Shown here piece by piece: positions 34,685 through 44,097 of a DNA stretch of 64,000 nucleotides. The translations under genes and the position numbers were made by a program. Numbering within the stretch: position 1 is the stretch's first letter; the number at the start of each line of letters is the position of its first letter. The stretch covers positions 1,561,001-1,625,000 of the forward strand of contig NZ_CP121106.1 of NCBI RefSeq assembly GCF_029623755.1, written 5' to 3'. The notes below the pieces were generated by a model, which did not search any database, was not told the DNA's origin, and saw only the letters and a list, made by a program, of their open reading frames with translations. This stretch comes from Altererythrobacter sp. CAU 1644 (GTDB lineage Bacteria > Pseudomonadota > Alphaproteobacteria > Sphingomonadales > Sphingomonadaceae).

Positions 34685-37426
34685 ATGTCACCACGGGAAA
34701 TCGCCAGCGCAGGAGAACAGAACCGCGCATTGGGGCTTAGCACTTTCGCCTTTACGATCTGCTTTGCCGTCTGGACGATCTTCGCGATCATCGGGATCGA
34801 GATCAAGGAAGAGCTGGGGCTCAGCGATACGCAATTCGGCCTGCTGGTCGGCACGCCGATCCTGACCGGGTCGCTCACGCGCCTGTTCCTCGGGGTCTGG
34901 ACCGACCAATACGGCGGCCGGATAGTCTTCCCGTTGACGATGTTGGCATCGGCGGCTGCCACTTTCCTGCTGTCCTACGCATCCAGCTACTCGGTGATGT
35001 TGCTTGCCGCGCTCGGGCTGGGCGTCGCGGGCGGTACCTTCGCCGTCGGTGTGGCCTATGTTTCCAAGTGGTATCCGCAGGAGAAGCAGGGTTCCGCCCT
35101 CGGGTTCTTCGGCATGGGCAACGTCGGTGCGGCGCTGACCAAGTTCGTTGCACCCTGGGTGATGGTCGCGCTCGGCTGGCAGGCCGTCGCACAGATCTGG
35201 GCCGGGGTCGCCGCGGTCGTGGCCGTGGTGTTCTACCTGTTCGCCAAGGACGACCCGGAATTCGCCGCGCGCAAGATCAGCGGCGCCAAGCCGATGACGC
35301 TCAAGCAGCAGCTCGAACCGCTCAAGAACGAGCAGGTTTGGCGCTTCTCGCTCTATTATTTCTTCGTGTTCGGAGCCTTTGTCGCGCTCGCGCTTTGGCT
35401 GCCGAAATACATGGTCGGGCTCTACGATCTCGACGTGAAGACCGCCGGCATGCTGGCCGCGGCATTCTCGCTCTCGGCCAGTATCTTCCGCGCCTATGGC
35501 GGCATCCTGTCCGACCGCTACGGCGCGCGCAAGGTGATGTACGCCACCTTCGGCGTGTCGCTCGTGCTGCTGTTCATGTTGTCCTACCCGGCGACCGACT
35601 ACGTCATTCACGGGATCGAGGGCGATATCGTCTTCTCGACCTCGATGAGCCTGGTGCCCTTCGTGATCACGATCTTCGTGCTCGGCTTCTTCATGTCGCT
35701 GGGCAAGGCCGCGGTCTACAAGCACATTCCCGTCTATTACCCCGGCCATGTCGGCTCGGTCGGCGGTCTCGTCGGCCTCGTCGGCGGGCTGGGCGGCTTC
35801 ATCCTGCCGATCGTGTTCGGCGCAGTGAGCGACCTTACCGGCATCTGGACCAGCTGCTTCATGGTGCTGTTCGCGCTGGTCGCGGTCGCGCTCGGCTGGA
35901 TGCACTTCGCGATCCGCCAGATGGAGCAGAAGGCCGCGGGCATCGACACCCGCTCGCTTCCCGAGTTCCCCGAGATGGCGGAGCTCCACGACGAGACCAA
36001 GGACGTGGTGGCAACCCCATCGAAGGTACTCACCGAGTGGGCGCCAGAGGATCCCGGATTCTGGGAAAGCACCGGTGAGCGCATCGCCCGGCGCAACCTC
36101 TACATCTCGATCCCCGCGCTGCTGCTCGCTTTCTGCGTGTGGATGGTGTGGTCGGTGGTGGTCGCCAAGCTGCCTTCGATCGGCTTCGACTATACGACCA
36201 ACCAGCTGTTCTGGCTGGCGGCGCTGCCGGGCCTGTCGGGTGCGACGCTGCGGATATTCTACAGCTTCATGGTGCCGATCTTCGGCGGCCGGCTGTGGAC
36301 CACGCTGTCGACCGCCTCGCTGCTGATCCCGGCATTCGGCATCGGCTATGCGGTCCAGAATCCCGATACGCCCTACTTCATCTTCCTAGTGCTGGCGCTG
36401 CTGTGCGGCCTTGGCGGGGGCAATTTCGCTTCCTCCATGGCGAACATCAGTTTCTTCTTCCCCAAGGCGCAGAAGGGCAACGCGCTGGCGCTCAATGCCG
36501 GTCTCGGCAACCTCGGCGTCTCGGTGATGCAGTTCGCCGTGCCGCTGGTGATCGCGGCCAGCGTATTCGGTGCGCTCGGCGGGGCGGCGCAGCAGACTGC
36601 CGAGGGCGGCCAGCTGTGGCTGCAGAACGCGGGCTTCATCTGGGTGCCGTTCATCATGGCCTCGGCCCTGCTCGCCTGGTTCGGCATGAACGACATCGCC
36701 GATGCCAAGGCCAGCTTCGCGGAACAGGCGGTGATCTTCCAGCGCAAGCACAACTGGCTGATGTGCTGGCTCTACACTGGAACCTTCGGCAGCTTCATTG
36801 GCTTCTCGGCGGGCCTGCCGCTGCTGGCCAAGCACCAGTTCCCCGACATCGACGTGCTCAAGTTCGTCTTCCTGGGGCCGCTGGTGGGCGCGCTCAGCCG
36901 GGCCGCAACCGGATGGCTGTCCGATCGTTGGGGCGGCGGCCGCGTGACCTTCTGGGTCTTCGTCGGCATGATGCTGGCGGTGGTCGGCATCGTCTACTTC
37001 ATCGAAGCGGGCAATTGGTGGGGCTTCCTCGGAATGTTCATCGCCATGTTCTTCCTGACCGGCGTGGGCAATGCGTCGACCTTCCAGATGATCCCGATCA
37101 TCATGCGACAGGAAGTGCCCCGGCTGATGCCGCATCTCGATGCTGCCCAGCGCACGCGCCAGGCGGAGAAGGAATCGGCGGCAATCGTCGGCTTTACCTC
37201 GGCCATCGCAGCCTACGGCGCCTTCTTCATCCCGAAGAGCTTCGGCACCTCGATCGAGGCCACCGGATCGCCGCTGACGGCCCTGTGGGGTTTCCTGATC
37301 TTCTACGGAAGCTGCGCGGCGCTGACCTGGTGGGCCTACACCCGCCGCGGCGGCCTGCTCCATGATATCGAACGCGGCAATGCGCCCGCGCCCATCTCCA
37401 CCCCTCTAGCGCTGAAGGAGGCTTGA
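34685..37426 (+). CDS. narK: fused NarK1-NarK2 nitrate/nitrite transporter
   Basis: 913 residues from the ATG at 34685 behind AGGGAG; upstream in-frame sequence is not protein-like. It is two complete major-facilitator units of about 12 helices each in one chain. The first (about 15-430) contains GVWTDQYGGRIVFP and the nitrate signature GLGVAGGTFAVGVAYVSKW. The second (about 490-905) contains LLCGLGGGNFASSMANISFFFPKAQKG and WLSDRWGGGRVTFWVF. In Paracoccus the two halves act as a nitrate/proton symporter and a nitrate/nitrite antiporter. The gene ends one base before narG and is preceded by two FNR-type boxes. Confidence 0.95.
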   Translation: MSPREIASAGEQNRALGLSTFAFTICFAVWTIFAIIGIEIKEELGLSDTQFGLLVGTPILTGSLTRLFLGVWTDQYGGRIVFPLTMLASAAATFLLSYASSYSVMLLAALGLGVAGGTFAVGVAYVSKWYPQEKQGSALGFFGMGNVGAALTKFVAPWVMVALGWQAVAQIWAGVAAVVAVVFYLFAKDDPEFAARKISGAKPMTLKQQLEPLKNEQVWRFSLYYFFVFGAFVALALWLPKYMVGLYDLDVKTAGMLAAAFSLSASIFRAYGGILSDRYGARKVMYATFGVSLVLLFMLSYPATDYVIHGIEGDIVFSTSMSLVPFVITIFVLGFFMSLGKAAVYKHIPVYYPGHVGSVGGLVGLVGGLGGFILPIVFGAVSDLTGIWTSCFMVLFALVAVALGWMHFAIRQMEQKAAGIDTRSLPEFPEMAELHDETKDVVATPSKVLTEWAPEDPGFWESTGERIARRNLYISIPALLLAFCVWMVWSVVVAKLPSIGFDYTTNQLFWLAALPGLSGATLRIFYSFMVPIFGGRLWTTLSTASLLIPAFGIGYAVQNPDTPYFIFLVLALLCGLGGGNFASSMANISFFFPKAQKGNALALNAGLGNLGVSVMQFAVPLVIAASVFGALGGAAQQTAEGGQLWLQNAGFIWVPFIMASALLAWFGMNDIADAKASFAEQAVIFQRKHNWLMCWLYTGTFGSFIGFSAGLPLLAKHQFPDIDVLKFVFLGPLVGALSRAATGWLSDRWGGGRVTFWVFVGMMLAVVGIVYFIEAGNWWGFLGMFIAMFFLTGVGNASTFQMIPIIMRQEVPRLMPHLDAAQRTRQAEKESAAIVGFTSAIAAYGAFFIPKSFGTSIEATGSPLTALWGFLIFYGSCAALTWWAYTRRGGLLHDIERGNAPAPISTPLALKEA

Positions 37427-37427
37427 G

Positions 37428-40400
37428 ATGAGCCAGCTTCTCGACCGTCTCACATTCTTCAAGCAGGCCAAGCAGCCGTTCTCCGAAGGCCATGGCGTCA
37501 CCACCAACCAGAGCCGCGAGTGGGAAGACGGCTATCGCAAGCGCTGGCAGCACGACAAGGTGGTCCGCTCGACCCACGGCGTGAACTGCACCGGCTCGTG
37601 CTCGTGGAAGATCTACGTCAAGGGCGGGATCATCACCTGGGAAACGCAGCAGACCGACTATCCGCGCACCCGGCCCGACCTGCCCAATCACGAGCCCCGC
37701 GGCTGCCCGCGCGGCGCGAGCTACAGCTGGTACATCTATTCGGCGCAGCGGCTGAAATATCCGCTGGTGCGCTCGCGCCTGCTTAAGCTGTGGCGCGAGG
37801 CGCGGGCGGTGCGCACCCCCGTCGCGGCCTGGGCCTCGATCGTAGAGGATCCGGTCAAGCGCAAGAGCTACACCGCGATCCGCGGCCACGGCGGTTTCGT
37901 CCGCTCGACCTGGGACGAGGTGAATGAGATCATCGCCTCGGCCAATGCCTATACCGCCAAGACCTATGGCCCCGACCGGGTGATCGGCTTCAGCCCGATC
38001 CCCGCCATGTCGATGGTCAGCTACGCGGCGGGCTCGCGCTATCTCTCGCTGCTCGGCGGCACCTGCATGTCGTTCTACGACTGGTACTGCGACCTCCCGC
38101 CCTCGAGCCCGATGACCTGGGGCGAACAGACCGACGTTCCCGAAAGCGCCGACTGGTACAACTCCGGCTTCCTGATGATGTGGGGTTCGAATGTGCCGCA
38201 GACGCGGACGCCCGATGCCCACTTCATGACCGAAGCGCGCTATCGCGGGACCAAGGTCGCAGTGGTTAGCCCCGACTATGCCGAGGCGACCAAGTTCGCC
38301 GACCTGTGGCTCAACCCGAAGCAGGGGACCGACGCCGCGCTCGCCATGGCGATGGGCCATGTGATCCTGCGCGAGTTCCACCTCGACCGGCAGGCCGAGT
38401 ATTTCGAGGACTACTGCCGCAAATATTCCGACTTCCCGATGCTGGTGCGGCTGGTTGCCAAGGACGGCGGCTATGTGCCTGACCGGCTGCTGCGCGCCTC
38501 CGACTTCGAAGGAGCGCTGGGCGAAGAGAACAATCCCGAATGGAAGACGGTCGCGATTGACGACACCAGCGGTGCGCCGGTTGCTCCGCTCGGCTCGGCG
38601 GGCTTTCGCTGGGGCGAGAAGGGCAAGTGGAACCTCGAGGAGAAGGACGGCAAGGGCAGCGACACCCGGCTGCGGCTGACCTCGATCATGGACGGCCAGC
38701 ACGACGAGGTGGTCGAAGTCGGCTTCCCCTATTTCGGCAATCGCGAACACGACCATTTCGAGGGCACCGACCACCCCGACGTCCTCAATCGCCGCGTCCC
38801 CGCGCGCGAGGTCGAACTGGCGGATGGCAAGGCGCTGGTTGCGACCGTGTTCGACCTGTTCTGTGCCAACTACGGCCTCGATCGTGGTCTGGGCGGCGAG
38901 CATGTGGCGCGGGATTACGCCGAGAACGTCCCCTACACCCCCGCCTGGGCGGAGAAGATCACCGGCGTTCCGGCCGAGCAGATCGTCACCGTCGCGCGCG
39001 AATTCGCGGGCAATGCAGAGGCGACGAACGGCAAGTCGATGGTGATCCTCGGGGCCGGTCTCAACCACTGGTACCACATGGACATGAACTACCGCGGCAT
39101 CATCAACCTCTTGGTGATGTGCGGGTGCGTGGGCCAGTCGGGCGGTGGCTGGTCGCATTATGTCGGGCAGGAGAAGCTGCGCCCGCAGACCGGTTGGCTG
39201 CCGCTCGCCTTCGCGCTCGACTGGGGCCGCCCGCCGCGCCAGATGAACTCGACCAGCTTCTTCTACGCGCACACCGACCAGTGGCGCTACGAGACGCTGG
39301 GCGTGGACGAGATCCTCTCGCCGACCGCGCCCGAGGGCGATTGGGACGCGAGCCTGATCGACTACAACGCGCGGGCGGAACGTATGGGCTGGTTGCCCAG
39401 CGCGCCGCAGCTCAAGACCAATCCGCTCGAAGTGGGGCGCAAGGCCAAGGAAGCGGGCGTCGAGGCCAAGGACTACGTCTCGGGGGCGCTGCAATCGGGC
39501 GAGCTCGAGATGTCGTGCTTCGACCCCGACGATCCGGCCAACTGGCCGCGCAACCTGTTCGTGTGGCGTTCGAACCTGCTCGGCTCCTCGGGCAAGGGAC
39601 ACGAGTATTTCCTCAAGCACCTGCTAGGCACGGCGCACGGCGTGCAGGGCAAGGACCTGGGCGAAATGGGTCACCAGAAGCCCAAGGAAGTCCGGTGGCA
39701 CGACGATGCGCCGAAGGGGAAGCTCGACCTGCTCGTCACGCTCGACTTCCGCATGTCGACCACCTGCGTCTATTCGGACATCGTCCTGCCGACCGCGAGC
39801 TGGTACGAGAAGGACGATCTCAACACCTCCGACATGCATCCCTTCATCCACCCGCTGTCGGCGGCGGTCGACCCTGTATGGGAGTCGCGCAGCGACTGGG
39901 ACATCTACAAGGGGATCGCGAAGAAGTTCTCCGAAGTCGCGCCCGAAGTGCTCGGCGTCGAGCAGGACGTGGTGCTGGTCCCGATCCAGCACGACACTGC
40001 AAACGAGATCGCCCAGCCCTTCGACGTGGCCGATTGGGGCCAGGGCCAGACCGTCCCGATCCCGGGCAAGACCATGGCCAATGTTGCCGTGGTCGAACGC
40101 GATTACCCCAATCTTTACAAGCGTTTCACCGCGCTCGGCCCGCTGATGGACAAGCTCGGCAATGGCGGCAAGGGGATCGCCTGGAACACCGAACATGAAG
40201 TCGCGAACCTGCGCGCGCTCAACGGCGTTGTGACCGAGGAAGGACCGACCAAGGGCATGGCGCAGATCGAAAGCGCGATCGATGCCTGCGAGGTGCTGCT
40301 GATGCTCGCGCCTGAGACCAATGGCGAAGTCGCGGTCAAGGCGTGGGAGGCGCTGTCGGCCAATACCGGGCGCGATCACTCGCATCTGGCGCGGCCCAAG

Positions 40401-41165
40401 GAAGAGGAAAAGATCCGCTTCCGCGACGTGCAGGCGCAGCCGCGCAAGATCATCTCCTCGCCCACCTGGTCGGGGCTCGAGAGCGAGCATGTCTGCTACA
40501 ACGCCGGCTACACCAACGTCCACGAGCTGATCCCCTGGCGCACGCTGACCGGGCGCCAGCAGCTTTACCAGGACCACATGTGGATGCGGGCCTTCGGCGA
40601 GGCGCTGTGCGTCTATCGTCCGCCGATCGACACCAAGGCGGTCAAGCCGATGCTCGACGAGGCCAAGGATGCGCCGCATGTCGTGCTCAACTTCATCACC
40701 CCGCACCAGAAGTGGGGGATCCATTCGACCTATACCGACAATTTGCTGATGCTGACGCTGTCGCGCGGCGGGCCGATCGTGTGGATGAGCGAGACCGATG
40801 CCGCCAAGGCCGGGCTGGAGGACAACGACTGGGTCGAGGCCTTCAACGCCAATGGCGCGCTGGTCGCCCGCGTGGTCGTCTCGCAGCGCATGAAGGAAGG
40901 CACGCTCTTCATGTACCACGCACAGGAGAAGATCGTAAACGTCCCCGGCTCGCCGCTCACAGGCCAGCGCGGCGGCATCCACAACTCGGTCACCCGCGCC
41001 GTACTCAAGCCGACCCACATGATCGGCGGCTACGTCCAGCAGAGCTACGGCTTCAACTACTACGGCACGGTCGGTTCGAACCGCGACGAATACGTGATCG
41101 TCCGCAAGCTCCAGAAGGTCGACTGGCTCGAAGGGGCGCTTGCCGAAGGGGAGAATGCAGCATGA
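37428..41165 (+). CDS. narG: respiratory nitrate reductase alpha subunit NarG
   Basis: 1245 residues, full length. This is the catalytic subunit with the bis-MGD molybdenum cofactor, facing the cytoplasm; it reduces nitrate to nitrite. The first iron-sulfur cluster site STHGVNCTGSCSWKIYVKGG has His followed by the Cys series, completed by the Cys in PRGCPRGAS. The molybdenum-ligand Asp is in YDWYCDLPPSSPMTWGEQTD. There is no Tat signal, as expected for membrane-bound Nar. The start ATG is one base after the narK stop, and the stop overlaps narH by 4 bases. Confidence 0.98.
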   Translation: MSQLLDRLTFFKQAKQPFSEGHGVTTNQSREWEDGYRKRWQHDKVVRSTHGVNCTGSCSWKIYVKGGIITWETQQTDYPRTRPDLPNHEPRGCPRGASYSWYIYSAQRLKYPLVRSRLLKLWREARAVRTPVAAWASIVEDPVKRKSYTAIRGHGGFVRSTWDEVNEIIASANAYTAKTYGPDRVIGFSPIPAMSMVSYAAGSRYLSLLGGTCMSFYDWYCDLPPSSPMTWGEQTDVPESADWYNSGFLMMWGSNVPQTRTPDAHFMTEARYRGTKVAVVSPDYAEATKFADLWLNPKQGTDAALAMAMGHVILREFHLDRQAEYFEDYCRKYSDFPMLVRLVAKDGGYVPDRLLRASDFEGALGEENNPEWKTVAIDDTSGAPVAPLGSAGFRWGEKGKWNLEEKDGKGSDTRLRLTSIMDGQHDEVVEVGFPYFGNREHDHFEGTDHPDVLNRRVPAREVELADGKALVATVFDLFCANYGLDRGLGGEHVARDYAENVPYTPAWAEKITGVPAEQIVTVAREFAGNAEATNGKSMVILGAGLNHWYHMDMNYRGIINLLVMCGCVGQSGGGWSHYVGQEKLRPQTGWLPLAFALDWGRPPRQMNSTSFFYAHTDQWRYETLGVDEILSPTAPEGDWDASLIDYNARAERMGWLPSAPQLKTNPLEVGRKAKEAGVEAKDYVSGALQSGELEMSCFDPDDPANWPRNLFVWRSNLLGSSGKGHEYFLKHLLGTAHGVQGKDLGEMGHQKPKEVRWHDDAPKGKLDLLVTLDFRMSTTCVYSDIVLPTASWYEKDDLNTSDMHPFIHPLSAAVDPVWESRSDWDIYKGIAKKFSEVAPEVLGVEQDVVLVPIQHDTANEIAQPFDVADWGQGQTVPIPGKTMANVAVVERDYPNLYKRFTALGPLMDKLGNGGKGIAWNTEHEVANLRALNGVVTEEGPTKGMAQIESAIDACEVLLMLAPETNGEVAVKAWEALSANTGRDHSHLARPKEEEKIRFRDVQAQPRKIISSPTWSGLESEHVCYNAGYTNVHELIPWRTLTGRQQLYQDHMWMRAFGEALCVYRPPIDTKAVKPMLDEAKDAPHVVLNFITPHQKWGIHSTYTDNLLMLTLSRGGPIVWMSETDAAKAGLEDNDWVEAFNANGALVARVVVSQRMKEGTLFMYHAQEKIVNVPGSPLTGQRGGIHNSVTRAVLKPTHMIGGYVQQSYGFNYYGTVGSNRDEYVIVRKLQKVDWLEGALAEGENAA

Positions 41166-42688
41166 AGATCCGCGCCCAGATCGGCAAGGTGCTCAACCTC
41201 GACAAGTGCATCGGTTGCCACACCTGCTCGGTCACCTGCAAAAACGTGTGGACCAGCCGCGACGGCATGGAATACGCCTGGTTCAACAATGTCGAGACCA
41301 AGCCCGGCATCGGTTATCCCAAGGACTGGGAGAACCAGAAACGCTGGAACGGCGGGTGGGAACGCACCCCCGCCGGCTCGATCCGCCCAAAGATGGGCGG
41401 CAAGTGGCGGGTGCTGGCGAAGATTTTCGCCAACCCCGACCTGCCCGAGATCGACGACTATTACGAACCCTTCACCTTCGATTACGCGCATCTGCAGAAG
41501 GCGGGCGAGAGCAAGGCCTTCCCGACTGCGCGGCCGCGCTCGCTAATTTCGGGCGAGCGGATCGAGAAGATCAAGTGGGGGCCGAACTGGGAGGAAATTC
41601 TCGGCGGCGAATTCGCCAAGCGGTCTGAGGACTACAACTTCGAAGGGGTCCAGAAGGAGATCTACGGCCAGTTCGAAAACACCTTCATGATGTACCTGCC
41701 GCGGCTGTGCGAGCACTGCCTCAACCCGACCTGCGTCGCGGCCTGCCCCTCGGGCGCGATCTACAAGCGCGAGGAAGACGGCATCGTCCTGATCGACCAG
41801 GAATCCTGTCGCGGCTGGCGCATGTGCGTATCGGGCTGCCCCTACAAGAAGATTTATTACAACTGGAAAACCGGGAAGAGCGAGAAGTGCATCTTCTGCT
41901 ACCCGCGCATCGAGGCCGGCCAGCCGACCGTGTGCTCGGAAACCTGCGTCGGGCGCATCCGCTACCTCGGCGTGATGCTCTATGATGCCGACCGGATCGA
42001 GGAAGCGGCGAGCGCGGAGAATATCGAGGACCTGTACCAGGCCCAGCTCGATATCTTCCTCGACCCCCATGATCCGGCCGTGATCGAACAGGCGCGCAAG
42101 GACGGCGTGCCCGAAGCCTGGCTCGAGGCTGCGCGCAACTCGCCGGTGTGGAAGATGGCGATGGAATGGAAGGTCGCCTTCCCGCTTCACCCTGAATACC
42201 GCACGCTGCCGATGGTCTGGTACGTGCCGCCGCTCTCGCCGATCAGCGCGGCGGCAAGCTCGGGCGACATCGCGGTCAACAACGGCATGCCCGACATCCG
42301 TTCGCTGCGGATCCCGCTCAAATACCTCGCCAACCTGCTCACCGCGGGCGACGAGGAGCCGATCGCGCAATGCCTCGAACGCATGCTCGCGATGCGCGGC
42401 TACATGCGTGCGAAGACGGTCGAGGGCGTGACCGACGCCAGCATCGCCGAGAATGTCGGCCTCACCGGCCTGCAGATCGAGGAGATGTACAAGGTCATGG
42501 CGCTTGCGGACTACGAAGACCGCTTCGTCATCCCCACCGGCCACCGCGAAGATGCTGAGGATATGTACGACGAACGCGGAGCCTGCGGCTTCTCCTTCGG
42601 CAACGGCTGTTCGGGCGGATCCAGCGACACCAACCTTTTCGGCGCGCCAGCGCGTAAGAAACTCCAGACTCCGACGGAGGTGTTCTGA
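41162..42688 (+). CDS. narH: respiratory nitrate reductase beta subunit NarH
   Basis: 508 residues from the ATG at 41162 (ATGA overlap with narG). It carries four iron-sulfur clusters that pass electrons from NarI to NarG. All four Cys groups are present: CIGCHTCSVTCKNVW, CEHCLNPTCVAACPSG, CRGWRMCVSGCPYKK (Trp replaces one Cys, giving the 3Fe-4S cluster), and CIFCYPRIEAGQPTVCSETC. A much longer in-frame ORF runs upstream through narG in another frame, but only the segment from 41162 is NarH. Its stop overlaps the narJ start by one base. Confidence 0.98.
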   Translation: MKIRAQIGKVLNLDKCIGCHTCSVTCKNVWTSRDGMEYAWFNNVETKPGIGYPKDWENQKRWNGGWERTPAGSIRPKMGGKWRVLAKIFANPDLPEIDDYYEPFTFDYAHLQKAGESKAFPTARPRSLISGERIEKIKWGPNWEEILGGEFAKRSEDYNFEGVQKEIYGQFENTFMMYLPRLCEHCLNPTCVAACPSGAIYKREEDGIVLIDQESCRGWRMCVSGCPYKKIYYNWKTGKSEKCIFCYPRIEAGQPTVCSETCVGRIRYLGVMLYDADRIEEAASAENIEDLYQAQLDIFLDPHDPAVIEQARKDGVPEAWLEAARNSPVWKMAMEWKVAFPLHPEYRTLPMVWYVPPLSPISAAASSGDIAVNNGMPDIRSLRIPLKYLANLLTAGDEEPIAQCLERMLAMRGYMRAKTVEGVTDASIAENVGLTGLQIEEMYKVMALADYEDRFVIPTGHREDAEDMYDERGACGFSFGNGCSGGSSDTNLFGAPARKKLQTPTEVF

Positions 42689-43392
42689 TGAAGAGCCTGC
42701 ACCTGATCTCGCTGCTGCTGCAGTATCCGACCACCCAGCTCGTTGACGTGCTTGATGAGCTGCGCGACCGGCTGGCCGCCGATCCGGCGCTTCCGCCCGG
42801 CACCACCGAGCGACTGGCGCCGCTGATCGACCGGCTCGCGGCGAGCGATATCTACGATGCGCAGGAAGCCTATGTCGAGCTGTTCGACCGCGGCCGGGCG
42901 CACAGCCTGCACCTGTTCGAGCATGTCCACGGCGAAAGTCGCGACCGCGGGCAGGCGATGGTCGACCTGCGGCGGCGCTATCTCGAGGCCGGGCTCGATC
43001 CGGTGGCGAAGGAACTGCCCGACTACTTGCCGCTGTTCCTCGACTATTGCTCGACCTTGCCGGAGTCAGAAGCGCGCGACACGCTGGCAGAGCCCGGTCT
43101 GGTGCTGGTCGCGCTGGCTGCGCGCCTTGCCGAGAAGCAATCCGACTATGCCCCGCTCTTCGCGCTGCTGTGCGACATCGCCGGGATCGAGATGGACGCG
43201 GAAGCGGCAAGTTCGATGCCGCCGCCCGAGGATCCGGAGACGCTGGAGGAACTCGATGCGCAATGGGAGGAGAAGGAAATCCGTTTCTCCGCCGAGGCTG
43301 CGCCCGATCCCAACGCTGCGTGCCCTCAGGTGAGCGCGATGCTCGAACGGATGCGCGATCCATCCCTGGCCGCGACCGACAGGAGGAATTGA
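42688..43392 (+). CDS. narJ: nitrate reductase assembly chaperone NarJ
   Basis: 234 residues, family-typical. NarJ binds the NarG N-terminus and is needed for molybdenum cofactor insertion; it is not part of the final enzyme. Recognisable features are LHLISLLLQYPTTQLVDVLDELRDRL at the start, YVELFDRGRAHSLHLFEHVHGESRDRGQAMVDL, and a diffuse acidic C-terminus. The start overlaps the narH stop by one base and narI follows 3 bases after its stop. Confidence 0.95.
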   Translation: MKSLHLISLLLQYPTTQLVDVLDELRDRLAADPALPPGTTERLAPLIDRLAASDIYDAQEAYVELFDRGRAHSLHLFEHVHGESRDRGQAMVDLRRRYLEAGLDPVAKELPDYLPLFLDYCSTLPESEARDTLAEPGLVLVALAARLAEKQSDYAPLFALLCDIAGIEMDAEAASSMPPPEDPETLEELDAQWEEKEIRFSAEAAPDPNAACPQVSAMLERMRDPSLAATDRRN

Positions 43393-43395
43393 GCC

Positions 43396-44097
43396 ATGAA
43401 CACCTATCTCAACCACCTGCTCTTCGGCATCTATCCCTACATCGCACTGGCGACGCTGGCGGTCGGCTCGATCATCCGCTTCGATCGCGAGCCTTACAGC
43501 TGGCGATCCGGTTCGAGCCAGCTCCTGCGCCGCAAGCAGCTGATGTGGGGTTCGGTGCTGTTCCATGCCGGCGTGCTGTTCGTGCTGTTCGGCCACATCG
43601 TCGGCCTGCTGGTGCCGATCTGGGTGTTCGACTCGCTGGCGGTGAAGCACGAATGGAAGCAGGCGCTGGCGGTCTACGGTGGCGGTTTTGCTGGCACTAT
43701 CGCCTTCATCGGCGCCTCGATGTTGCTCCACCGGCGGTTGTTCGACCCACGCATCCGCGCCAATTCGACCTTCGCCGACACCGGCATCCTGGCGCTGCTT
43801 TGGATCCAGCTTGCGCTTGGCCTTGCCACCGTGCCGCTGTCGCTCGGCCATATGGATGGCGAGCAGATGGTGCGCTTCATGGCGTGGGCGAATGGCATCT
43901 TCACCTTCAACCCCACGGCTTCGTTGTGGCTCGACGGTTCGCACTGGATCTTCCGGACCCATATCTTCCTGGGTCTGACGATCTTCCTGCTGTTCCCCTT
44001 CACCCGGCTGGTGCACATGCTCTCCGCGCCCGTCCGTTACCTGTGGCGGGGCGGCTACCAGGTGGTCCGCTCGCGCAAGGCGATCGGCCATGGCTGA
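43396..44097 (+). CDS. narI: respiratory nitrate reductase gamma subunit NarI
   Basis: 233 residues with five predicted membrane helices. This cytochrome b subunit takes electrons from quinol and holds two hemes b. Candidate heme-ligand His residues lie in VLFHAGVLFVLFGHIVGL and in the later FRTHIFLGLTIFLLFPFTRLVHMLSAPVRYL. The C-terminal end RPYQVVR-like GGYQVVRSRKA is family-typical. It overlaps the following isomerase gene by 8 bases. Confidence 0.96.
   Translation: MNTYLNHLLFGIYPYIALATLAVGSIIRFDREPYSWRSGSSQLLRRKQLMWGSVLFHAGVLFVLFGHIVGLLVPIWVFDSLAVKHEWKQALAVYGGGFAGTIAFIGASMLLHRRLFDPRIRANSTFADTGILALLWIQLALGLATVPLSLGHMDGEQMVRFMAWANGIFTFNPTASLWLDGSHWIFRTHIFLGLTIFLLFPFTRLVHMLSAPVRYLWRGGYQVVRSRKAIGHG

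Noticed and set aside
37227..39620. A 797-codon open frame on the minus strand opposite narK and narG.
   Set aside because: It is the antisense shadow of high-GC coding sequence. It has no family-like motifs, is rich in His/Arg/Gly/Asp with no domain pattern, and overlaps two certain genes completely.
40343..41161. Long upstream extension of the narH frame through narG.
   Set aside because: The sequence before 41162 is the wrong frame of narG; NarH starts at MKIRAQIGKV.
41543..43363. A 606-codon minus-strand frame opposite narH and narJ.
   Set aside because: Antisense shadow; narH and narJ are unambiguous on the plus strand and the minus frame has Arg/Pro-rich low-complexity sequence.
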